Below, one piece after another: positions 39,562 through 48,697 of a DNA stretch of 64,000 nucleotides (position 1 is its first letter; every line of letters begins with the position of its first letter). A program made the position numbers and the translations under genes. This DNA comes from Leucogyrophana mollusca (lineage: Eukaryota; Basidiomycota; Agaricomycetes; Boletales), in assembly GCA_021014945.1 (NCBI GenBank), contig MU266401.1:49956-113955 (forward strand), in the 5' to 3' direction. The notes under the pieces are model-generated. The model was not told where the DNA came from. It ran no database searches and saw only the letters and a program-made list of their open reading frames with translations.

Positions 39562-40152
39562 TCAGTCTTCCGTGTCCGAGTCAAGGTCCCCCCATTGGTC
39601 ACCCCCAGCCTGAAAGTCAGGTGTCGGAGAAAGAGCCTTGGATGAGGAACATTGTTGGGGATGGATGAAATAACGAGCCAAAGACGAGCAGATCGGAAGA
39701 GTGTGCTTGTCTGATAACAGCCCACGCGATGTTTTGCCTTTCGGGGCATCTGTATTGCCGAGCTGCCGAAGTTTATTGAGTTGGTCATCGAGTTTCTTGA
39801 TGGTCATCTTCCCGATTATACGTGAGTCGAACACAATGTCCACACCGTCCACTCTCTTTTTCTCCAGTGCCACCCTCTGCGCCTTCTCGTTTGCTATCCC
39901 TCGCTTCTGTTGGACCTTTGCCTGAGTATACTCCACCAAAGCCTGGCGACGCCTCTTCGATACACCTCGGGATTCCTCTCGCCGAACCTGCTTCATGGTA
40001 TAACGGGTGTCGTCGTCACTGGTGTAAAGAGTGTCGACGAAAGACTGTGTGTCGTTACGGAAAAACATGGCACGATCGGAGAAATGACGCGCGCTGCTGT
40101 CAGGGCTCCTGCGGGCTTCGAGTCGCCACATCCCAAGTCCGCCTGCAAAGAG
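39562..40152 (-). pseudogene. 3' fragment of an unknown gene at the duplication junction
   Basis: A minus-strand open frame enters from the junction near 40150 and runs to a natural-looking acidic C-terminus (GDQWGDLDSDTED) at 39562. It begins abruptly beside the duplicated PLP-enzyme head. An internal ATG at 40131 could start a protein of about 190 residues, or a CTCTTTGCAG acceptor just upstream could mark an exon edge. The sequence is very basic and helical (VRREESRGVSKRRRQALVEY, then KMTIKKLDDQLNKLRQLG, weakly like a SAP helix pair). I do not recognise the family. Likely the tail of a longer, possibly multicopy gene left by the rearrangement. Whether it is still expressed is unknown. Confidence 0.6.
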
Positions 40153-40287
40153 TCATGAATTATGTGCAGGGTCAAATCCGAAGACCTCGTGCATTGCATG
40201 CCCGAAGCCCGGCAGCTCTTTCTTGCACAACTCAGCGACATCGAGCGCGCCCGCGACCTGAAGCTTCGCCTTTGTGCCAGTCATCAT
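40153..40287 (-). pseudogene. Truncated duplicate of the PLP-enzyme 5' end
   Basis: Encodes the first 40 or so residues of the neighbouring class V PLP enzyme (MTGTKAKLQVAGALDVAEL, ending GFDPA), then diverges at the junction and stops after three foreign codons (TGA, 40153-40155). It has no catalytic region and cannot make an enzyme. An extra ATG directly precedes the original start. It was carried along with the duplicated divergent promoter. Confidence 0.92.
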
Positions 40288-40630
40288 GAGAAGCTAGGCA
40301 AAGGCTAGAGGCTGCCAATAGTACTCGGATATCACCAGGTTAACCGGTCCGATGCTGACCGGATTCTATTAGTATCAGGAGGCTGCACTACGAGCCGCCG
40401 CCTCCGCTAGGACAAGGTACGTAGGATTCATGGAGTCATGCGAGTGATTGTCCCACCCAAATCCCACCATTAGATTGACACGCAGACTATGTAATCTGTG
40501 CCTAACGTGATGTTGAATACTTTCAAATTAGGGTAATACTCTTGCAGTGCTTGCACCCAAATACTATTAATCCCTCGAGGAGCTGAGGCGCCCCAAGTAT
40601 CTTTATAGCACTACTTACCCCACTGAACTG
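40288..40630. promoter_or_regulatory. Duplicated divergent promoter before GGCT-like copy 2
   Basis: Counterpart of 37843-38187. It should still drive copy 2 to the right and may drive an aberrant minus-strand transcript through the truncated PLP head into the gene fragment. That second point is inference. Confidence 0.55.
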
Positions 40631-41444
40631 ATGACGACCGCATTCTTCTACGGAACGTTGCTGCACCCAGAGATCCTGAAGCGTGTCATTGGCAACGATG
40701 GCTCTCATTTGAAAATATGCCCGGCGCTCTTATCCGTGGGTCATCAACTTCATCATCGGACGGGGATCACATCAAATTTGCTTATAACTTTGCTTCTAGG
40801 ACTATACTCGGCACCAGATCAAAGTGAGCCTTGTATAGCGCAGCCCAGCTAAATTCTGCTCACATGCACGCTCCGACTCGCTCCGACGCGATGATAGCAC
40901 GCTGATTACCCGGGGATCGTCCCCTACTCGAAAAGTAGGGCGGTGTTCGATCATGATCTCAGCTTACAGGAGAGATCAGTGCGCGGATCATTGGTGACAG
41001 GACTGTCAACCAAAGACATGCGATTGCTGGATGTTTTTGAGGGAAATGTCAGTTATTGCTTTCGATTTTTAGCACTGGAGACTGACCCGAAACCTGTAGG
41101 AATACACCCGAGAGCCGGTCTCCGTGCACCCCTTGGGCCCGCTGGTCAACCTCCGTGAGATACCGCCCGTCGACATGCTAGCACTTGTACCCATCAACCC
41201 GCCCCCGGTGCCTGTACCCTCTGAATTAGAGACACCTGTCAAAGCGACCGCCTACGTGTGGTCTCGTCCTTTGGATGAAGTAAAGCCGCAGCTGTGGACA
41301 TTTGAGGAGTTTGTCAAGTACAATGCATGGAAGTGGGTTGGGGCTGGGTCCGCGGCTAACGCAGATTATGATGAGGTGGTTAAACGCCGGGAGATGGAGG
41401 GTATCATTGTTCGAGGTGAAGTCGGTACGGCAGTGGCTGCATAG
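40631..41444 (+). CDS. Gamma-glutamylcyclotransferase-like (AIG2-like) protein, copy 2
   Basis: Paralogue of the gene at 38188 with the same four-exon structure and FFYGTLLHPEILKRVIG start. All introns keep GT-AG ends and the frame is open to 41444, so both copies look functional. By eye about 18 of roughly 114 residues in the last exon differ (for example EYTREPVSV, LVPINPPPVPVP, SAANADYDEV). The N-terminal and core exons differ very little. Divergence concentrates in the C-terminal Pro-rich and tail segments. The putative catalytic acidic residue in FEG-EYTR is retained. Confidence 0.85.
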
Positions 41445-42302
41445 AACGGTGGTCATGCCACTGGTTCTTTGGGGTCAACGCCGTATTCTTGGCGTTGTGG
41501 CAACAGTTTCGTGTCGGAGCTATCCTCTTGTGTAGTCACCTATACCTTGTACATTTAGACAGTGATTGTGTACAGCTGCCAAAGCACATTTGTATGTAAA
41601 CTGGAGTACTTCTCGCATCCCGGACGAACCGCACACGAGACGTCACTGCAGCAATCTGCTAGAGGACCGAATATTCAGAATCCGGTCGTCCGACCCGAGG
41701 AAGATACAGTTGGCGTACAGAATGTGATGTATATCGACTCCGGAAGTGCTCCGATTTCCTGTAGCGGTACCGGGACTTGATGAGCCCCAGGAACTAGTCT
41801 ATTCTTTGACGAGATGACGGTGCAAGCCGGTTGATGGGGATGTGTGCTCCGCAAGTCCTCCTCAGGAGGCACAAACGCACAACCGGCGTCAGTGATCTCT
41901 TTTGCAGGCCTTACTGAAAGATGACGGTCGATTTGTTATTGTAACAATCAAAGTACATTCAAGCCGGAGCAATCTGAGGCTAAAGCGCTAATCGCCAATC
42001 AGTCCAATACGGTACTGGTGAGGTACTCACGTACATTGCTAGTAACTCCGAGTCCCCAATAAGAACAACGACCAATAGTCGCCGGTCTTTTACTGTACTG
42101 TGCGTTGCTCCATATCCAAAAAGTGCACGTTGGAGCTGTTAGCATGGTTCAAGAGCCAGGACTGCACAGAACTGGTGGCAGTCGATCGGATGGCACTTGG
42201 GTAATACGTAGATAGCTGAGAATATAAAGTGGAAGCCATCCGCATTATGGCGTCGGCCACAGTCAACCAGTTTGTCCCCAACTTGCATGTTCGATTGCGA
42301 CC
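41445..42302. other. Intergenic, 858 bp
   Basis: To 41661 it is duplicated 3' flank. The remainder holds the promoter side of the polyphosphatase gene. No further gene or repeat recognised. Confidence 0.5.
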
Positions 42303-43963
42303 ATGTCTCTTTCCTCAAGGGTCAATATCCGCCAATACCTTGCGGGGAGTGTACTCGCTTGTTTTGTCGTTTTCTTCTTGACCTCGGGGATTCAAGATGA
42401 GCTGAGCGGTTGGACAGGGTTACTCCACAAACCCGGTTTGTTTTCCCGACTCAGAGGTTCGAAGCAGTTGGTCTTACTATTTCCCTTGGGGTTCTGCAAC
42501 ACCAGAGTTTCCGGAGTTCAGTCAGTTCAAGCTTCTTGAGACTCTGACGCCCGAGCAGTTTCCAATCAGTACATTTCACCCTCATCGAGTTGCGCCTGTA
42601 CTAATATGTTTACTAGACGACAGCAACAGGCGCATTATCGCCATTGGGGACATCCATGGCATGAACGCATCATTACAGTGGGTCTAATTCAGTGACTTAT
42701 CAGCCAACGGGCTTAACCTCCGTCCGCTTCCACTTTAGGGCCCTCCTCAGCGAATTGTCGTATAATTCCGAGTACGACACTCTCATTCATCTTGGGGATA
42801 TTATCACCAAGGCCCCGGTCGAGGGCTCCCTGGCAGTTCTTTCTTTCATGTCTTCCAATAAAATCTTAGGAGTCCGAGGAAACAACGACCAGAAAGTAAT
42901 CGAATGGCGCGCGTGGATGGATTGGGTTCTATCTCTTCCTGGCGGGGAAGACTGGCTTATCCAAATGGATAAAAAGTGGCCGAAGTATCACCTCGACGAC
43001 GAGCTCGACTCGGAAGAAGAAGACGACCTGCTGGACAGTACCTCTAGCAAGAGCTGGGGGGATAGGGTCCCCAAAGGATGGCTTCCCCTCCAGAAGCACT
43101 ACAAGGTCGCTCGTGCCATGACTCACGAACACTACGAGTACCTGCTTTCCTTGCCTCTCGTTCTCTACGCTCCAGCAGGACACACATACTTCGTGCACGC
43201 GGGCTTGTTACCCTCCGATCCGAGTCTCAGGCCAAGGCATCCAAACCAGCCCCTCTCGCACTGGCCTTCGCTCTTCCAAGTAAAACCAGACGCGGACGTT
43301 CTTCGAGGTTTACAGGAAGTCGCCCTTCTCCAGGACGTTCCTCAGAACAGCGATCCCTACGTAGTTACGAACATGAGAGGCGTCAAGAACAACAACAAGA
43401 TAACGGAGTCGAGCTCCAAGGGTACACCGTGGTCAGATCTGTGGAATGGGATGATGGGTCGCTGCGCAGGTTTTGATGCATTGGGTACTCGCGATATTTT
43501 AACGCCGAACGTCGCCAGTTTCCATGTTGACTACAAAATCGACAAGGCGAGCTCTAAAGCGCTTCCGTGCTACCCCTCTACCGTCGTGTATGGTCATGCT
43601 GCATCCAGGGGCTTGGACATCAAGAGATGGTCTGTAGGCATAGATTCGGGCTGCGTAAGTCGCTTCCAGACTGGCACTGTCCGCCTTCTGGGTTTTGACG
43701 AACTCACCCACAGATCTATGGTCGCCGACTCACAGCCCTCGTCCTTGATAGGGGCTCTTTCCATTCATCATCTCCCGTTTCTGACTTCGTTGAGGACGAA
43801 AGCTCTCCGGTCCACTCTCGCCACATACCCTATGGAGACAACGGGCAGGCTCGTATCGTCAGTATCAAGTGTCGGTGACGTTCCTCTCGTGCATCCAAGA
43901 ATCGTCCTATCTTGCATCTTATTCCTCATAATTGGCACGGTTCGCATAGCATTTGCATTATAA
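42303..43963 (+). CDS. PPN2: Metallophosphatase, Ppn2-like (vacuolar polyphosphatase)
   Basis: Calcineurin-like metallophosphoesterase of the PPP superfamily resembling yeast Ppn2, a vacuolar metal-dependent endopolyphosphatase. Start at 42303. Residues about 12-30 form an N-terminal membrane anchor (SVLACFVVFFLTSG). After introns at about 42440-42488, 42560-42608 and 42677-42738 the catalytic blocks appear: AIGDIHGMNASL, LIHLGDIITK, VRGNNDQKV, YFVHAGLLPSD and VVYGHAASRGLDIKRW followed by VGIDSGC. These cover the five metal-ligand motifs; the third reads GNND where GNHD/E is commoner. A second hydrophobic segment closes the protein (VLSCILFLIIGTVRIAFAL). Intact. The 3' end faces the metacaspase gene 185 bases away. 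Confidence 0.85.
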
Positions 43964-44148
43964 TTGGCGTCGAGTTTCTGTTGCACGCTTCTCAACGAAA
44001 CCATACTTGTACAATATATATCATAGTCGTCTCTCGACATATTTCAGCCACTGCTACATACATAAATGTATATGCCCTTACGAGCGTTACGAGGTTACAG
44101 CATTGTCCGTGATACAGGAGTTTTCATCAAGAGAGCCACCGATAGGCA

Positions 44149-46772
44149 TCAAGCAATGAAGAGGATTGAAGTGTCCTATCACTCAGGGGTAAGTCTTACA
44201 CCTGTGCCCTGATTTGATTAGACGTACCATGGGGTGAGAGCTCGATAGCTGCAATTTGGGATTTAGTCGGTGTGTCCCGAGAGCGTAAAACCACACATAC
44301 CTGGGGTTTCTGGCTATACTTGGATCGCAAGATGTCCCTGTATAGAGCATCAGTATCTTTGATAAGCAATCTCCTCCTGTCTTCATACCTCAGAGAGTTC
44401 AGGAGCTGTTGATAACTCTGCTGGGGGTTCTGACCTGAAATCCAGAAATAGTTAGTGGTATCATATCGTCAAAACGTGTGCAATTGTCACGCACTGAGAG
44501 CGCTTATAAATGCCTGCAGATCATTCGCGTTAGAAATCAATAGACTGCCTATATCAGCGACACTCACGTAGCTCATCGCTCCTGTAGCCCTACCAGCCTC
44601 TTGAGTATCCGCACTGGTCTGCGAGTCTTTGCAGCCACTCCACGAGATCTTAATGACAGAACAGAGTCAATATCATAATGAAAGGGGCACACGAAGGGAC
44701 AATCAACACGCACACAATCGGCTGGGCTCGTTTTGGTTGCCCGCGCGTACTGCTCGGCTTTCTGAGAACTGCCCGTGGCTGTTTTCAGTAATCCGGTAAC
44801 GGAACTGAATACCCCGCCCATGTCACCGCGCGCATAAGACGAAACGGCGCTCATGAGGCCCTGACCGGCTTCCGCAGCGAGGTTGGGCTCTTTGATCTTT
44901 CCTTCAGTAGAATACTACAGGGGCGGAGGGTGAGAAAGCAAGCCCTGTATGCATGGTGAAGAGATGGTCCGTACAATGTATGGAAGGTCTAAGAATAGGC
45001 GATAGTGTTAGAGTTCTGGATTTTGTGAAACATGAGAAGGGGTGAACTCCGTACCGAGAGCCGAGCCAGAGTGGCATGACTACCGTGCCCAAGCGGGTCA
45101 GAGGATGATGTGCGCGGCATAACCCCATGGTACTCACGTCGAAGATGGCCGTCAGACGGCAGCCCGCGGGTAAGGGCTTGATCATGATCTCGTGCATGAT
45201 CTATGCGGGGCATCATATCAGCGGGAAGCATGCGTGATCGATCAGCTGAGGGCCTAAACTTACATCGTCGACAATGTGCCCGTTGGCCTGGAAATCGACG
45301 GGATAGATTACTGCATGACGTCGTGAATGGAGTGCCGTTTGGATGGGATAGATGCGGCTGACCTTCGTCGTATCCATCGTCCTCATCTCCGTCGAGATCT
45401 TTCGTCTGACCACCGTGTCCAGAGTCTATATTCCAAGTGGAATCAGAGCTGAGTGAATACCTCGCGAATTGAAAAAAACTTGCAGTGGAAGAAGAGAGAG
45501 TCGTTCGGTGAAGCACCGCGAACGAGCCATTGCATGGCGGCGAGCTGTCAAAGATGTTGAGCGCGAGTACAGAACTGTCAGGGACAGACTTGCAATATTA
45601 TCTCTAGTAGGAATTTGGCGCGGATCCCGTGCGTCGTCGGTGAGAATCACCATGTCGTCTTCTCGATACCCGAATTGACCTGTCGAGGATTTTCGTTATC
45701 CATTGCGAGCAGGGTACCCTATAAGTGCTCACGAGAAAGGAATTGCTTGATGTTGTTCGCATCATTGATACATCCACGAAGCTCTGCCTCCTGACCGAAG
45801 TAGTTAATGCCGATCTAGCGATAAAACAGGTCTTATATCAGTTTCCGGAGGTGAGGAATCAGTCGTACGCATAAGGCTTTCTTCTTTCCGTTACATTGCG
45901 AGTATTGGAAATATGGCTGCTGTGTTTGTTGGTTCGGACCTTGCATCTGCGGACCGTAGAATTGCTGCTGGTTGGGCGGCATGTGTGGTGGCCCCGCTAT
46001 CAAAATGAAGCATATGTTAATGTCAGTGGCTTGGCATTGAGGTGAATTCTGCGCTGGGCAAACCTGGTGGAGCATAGCCGTAGCCACCATTCCTACTGAG
46101 GTTTAATTCAGACGCTAACATATCATTAATCGAGGATTCTTACGGTGGAGGCCCCGGGGGTGCGCCATAGTTTCCGGGAGGCCCTGGAGGTGGTGCATAC
46201 CCGGGAGGCCCTGGGGGTGGGGCATACCCAGGAGGTCCTGGAGGTGATGCAAAGTTTCGGGGCGGCCCAGGAGGAGCGTATTGTCCTGGATAACCACTGT
46301 TCTGGTGGTGGTGGTGATGATGATGCTGCTGCTGCTGATGTCCCGGATGGCTATCTCTGGACACTGGGGGAGGAGGTCCAAACCTACGCGATCGTTCAAC
46401 GGGGTCAGCATGCAGCATAGGGCAAGAGCGAGGGCATCGAGAGGTTTGAATCGCGAGCGCGAGCAAGGAACGAGGTGCGGCTGCCGAATAACTCGTGTTC
46501 AAAAGTGCTGTGGTACTTACCCTCTGGACTGTGGCGGGTATGGCGAGTCGTACCCAGGTTGGGCAACTTGGGGGGCATAGCTTCCGCTTCGCCGAGGGTC
46601 AGTTCAGTTGTTCACGAGTGAAGCAATTTGCTCACGCGTTGGGAAATCTAAGGCACCGAGAAACATCGTAAGACTAAAGGCAAATTCCTCGACAAGTTCC
46701 AGGGAGTGCAACGTACGGCGGGGGAGCGCCACCTGCACTTCCAGGATGACTAGAATTTCCTGATGGCCACAT
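44149..46772 (-). CDS. MCA1: Metacaspase (type I, prion-like N-terminal domain)
   Basis: Caspase-fold Cys protease cleaving after Arg/Lys, usually Ca2+-activated, linked in fungi to stress, ageing and protein quality control. Start at 46772 (MWPSGNSSHPG). The head is rich in Pro, Gly, Tyr, Gln and His, with tandem PPGPPGYAP repeats (46150-46270). The p20 region has KKALCVGINYFGQEAELRGC, FGYREDDMVILTDD, catalytic His in HYSGHGGQTKD and catalytic Cys in FDSCHSGSALDLPYI. The p10-like part includes VISWSGCKDSQTSAD. The C-terminus reads SQKPQLSSSHPMDTSILFIA after the last intron, ending at 44149. More than ten short introns; one (45426-45483) has a GC donor and splits the codon between the His and Tyr of HYSGHGG. 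Intact. Confidence 0.93.
45426..45483 (-). other. GC-AG intron in the metacaspase active-site motif
   Basis: 58 bases, donor T|GCAAGT, acceptor GAATATAG. Splicing is needed to build FFHYSGHGG; reading through gives a Cys-Lys-Phe sequence and loses the catalytic motif. Confidence 0.85.
46150..46345 (-). repeat. Tandem PPG repeats and His/Gln codon runs in the metacaspase
   Basis: Minus-strand reading gives a run of Gln then His codons (46307-46345), followed by several near-identical 27-base units encoding PPGPPGYAP-type peptides (46150-46270). Likely length-polymorphic. Confidence 0.75.
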
Positions 46773-48528
46773 CGCTGGTGATATTTCTGGTTCGGCTGAG
46801 GATCGTAAATTTATGCTTTGTAGCTTTGTGGCGACTGAACTCAAGAGTACTTTGAGTTATTGCAATCCGATTTCTGTGTCAACAACTGGTTCGGCGCTAA
46901 ACTGCGGAGGCGGTGGCACAGCCACAACACAGCCGCCACCTCCGTCCGCCAGTTTCAGGTTCCACGGAGTTCGGACTTGGATCTTTTTGCTTTCTGTACT
47001 CTCTGTTGGCTCCCAAGGTCTCCGCGACCACGGCTGTCCATGTCACTGTTAATGATTGTGCGATTTTATGCAGGGACAGAAGTACAATGGGTAAATCCCA
47101 CCAACGCGACAGTCAAGTCCCATCTTTATTGAATGTCGAATCGCCTATAGCTATTAGAAGGATCCTCAGACTGTGCCAGCGTAAGTTTCAAGTTCTTTTA
47201 CACTTCGTGATCAAAGACCTGGTTACCGACATGTTCAAAACTTCGAACAAGTGGGGCGATAATGGTTAGCTGCCGAAAATCAACCGTATTGCCAGACTCT
47301 TCGCTAGACCGCTTTGTCTCACCATGGTCCTCATGACGTGTCATGTAAGTTAGCGTGTGGTAAGACCATCCATAATTCAGTTGCCATCATGATGCTGACC
47401 ACGATAGGGTCGCAAGTCACTTGGGGCATGAAGCTCGTTTGCCTCTATCTGCGGTTGCAGAGGCCGCAGGCTCCCCTTTGATTCAGAGCTGATGCCACAG
47501 TTTGCGCAACCATAGCCGGCAAACACTGCCAGTTTCCAGTGTTGTTGGATTATGTTATCGCTGTTTGGTCGGGGTTGAGGACACATATGGACTGTAACTG
47601 TCCTCGATCAGTTCTTTTGCTGGATCTGATCCTTACTGATTCATATCGTCGCAGAGGTTAGATGCATTTGATTTGTTGACCGCGAGATCGGCCATGTCTT
47701 AATTCAGGGGTGCTCCTCGTCCTCGGACCTCAAAGGGTGCCGGTTTTTCATCCCCCCATGTCTCACCTCATGAATCGGCCGTTGTGTTGGACAGTTCGGC
47801 TCCAGAACGAGATCCTATCCGCTGGCCGCCAGGTACGAATCCCAATCGATTTCAACGAACTTCATCAGCATCGTCCAAAAATAACCGCATCTTTTAGGTA
47901 CAGTGACCGTCTAATTCCCTTTGGGTGCCTTCCCACCCACGTCAACCCGAAAAGTGCGGTTGCGCTGCAGATAGCCCCAATAGAGCGGCGGACATGAAAG
48001 CCCTCTTAGATATACTTGGTGCAGAGGCGATAATACCAGACAAGAAAGTCAAGGATGGGCTGTCCATTACGATCACCACGTCAAATTATGCCACAGGTTT
48101 GAGCTCTCGAAGGCCAGTTGCGATCTTGACTTGCGTGCTTGTTGGCATTGTACCCGCTGTAAGATGACTCATGGCGACGACATGGTGATCAAAGGGTGCG
48201 GGCATTGTGCTGATTTCCGACTGAATGATTCCGTGATGGACAGACTCCAAGAGAGTAGGGCATACTAATCAAAGTGTTTGCTTTACAGGCATCGCGACTA
48301 GACGTTGTACTCGTTCCCGATAATGAGCACCGCTCACTTGTTTGCTGTTTGCTGCCAGCGCAGAATTTGGCGAAGCGCCTTCTTATCCGGAAAGACCGGA
48401 CCGCCCATTGCAAACTCGATTTTGATCAAAATTTGATCGCCCGGAATTTTCCCGACAGGGACGGGGAAAGGAAGGGGAATGGTGGCTCCCGAAAACGGCT
48501 GTCGACGGTTAAACGTTATGGCTTTCTG

Positions 48529-48544
48529 CCCCCACCCACCCCAC
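48529..48544. promoter_or_regulatory. CreA/Mig1-like C-rich sites before the sugar transporter
   Basis: CCCCCACCCACCCCAC contains overlapping matches to the fungal carbon-repressor consensus (SYGGRG on the opposite strand), about 155 bases upstream of the ATG. Carbon catabolite repression of sugar transporters is common in fungi; here it is inferred. Confidence 0.45.
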
Positions 48545-48639
48545 AAATTCCCGTTTCATTCAAAACGGAGCTCTAGATGCACTCGGGACAAGACCCGTGA
48601 TGTGACCACGCTGGAGTTTTGATGGCGCAACCGGGGCAC

Positions 48640-48646
48640 TATAAAA
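48640..48646 (+). promoter_or_regulatory. TATA box of the sugar transporter
   Basis: TATAAAA 52 bases upstream of the ATG at 48698, followed by a pyrimidine-rich leader. Confidence 0.6.
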
Positions 48647-48697
48647 CACGAGCTACTTCTGAGCTTTGCTCGTGAGCAACTTTCTGCATCTACTACC

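Larger units (their letters stand above)
40166..41661. repeat. Segmental tandem duplication, unit 2
   Basis: Second copy of 37724-39261, direct orientation. Small deletions relative to unit 1 occur near 41515-41600. The left edge abuts the foreign gene fragment and the right edge ends at CAATCTGCTA. Confidence 0.95.
46773..48697. other. Large divergent intergenic region, 1.9 kb
   Basis: Between the metacaspase (-) and sugar transporter (+). The right end carries the transporter promoter. Stretches near 47720-47840 and 47940-48100 read like coding exons on the plus strand but could not be joined in phase, so no gene is called. No transposon or RNA gene seen. Confidence 0.45.

Noticed and set aside
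46307..46345. CRISPR-like or regulatory repeat array
   Set aside because: The repeats are in-frame Gln/His and PPG codons of the metacaspase, without spacers.
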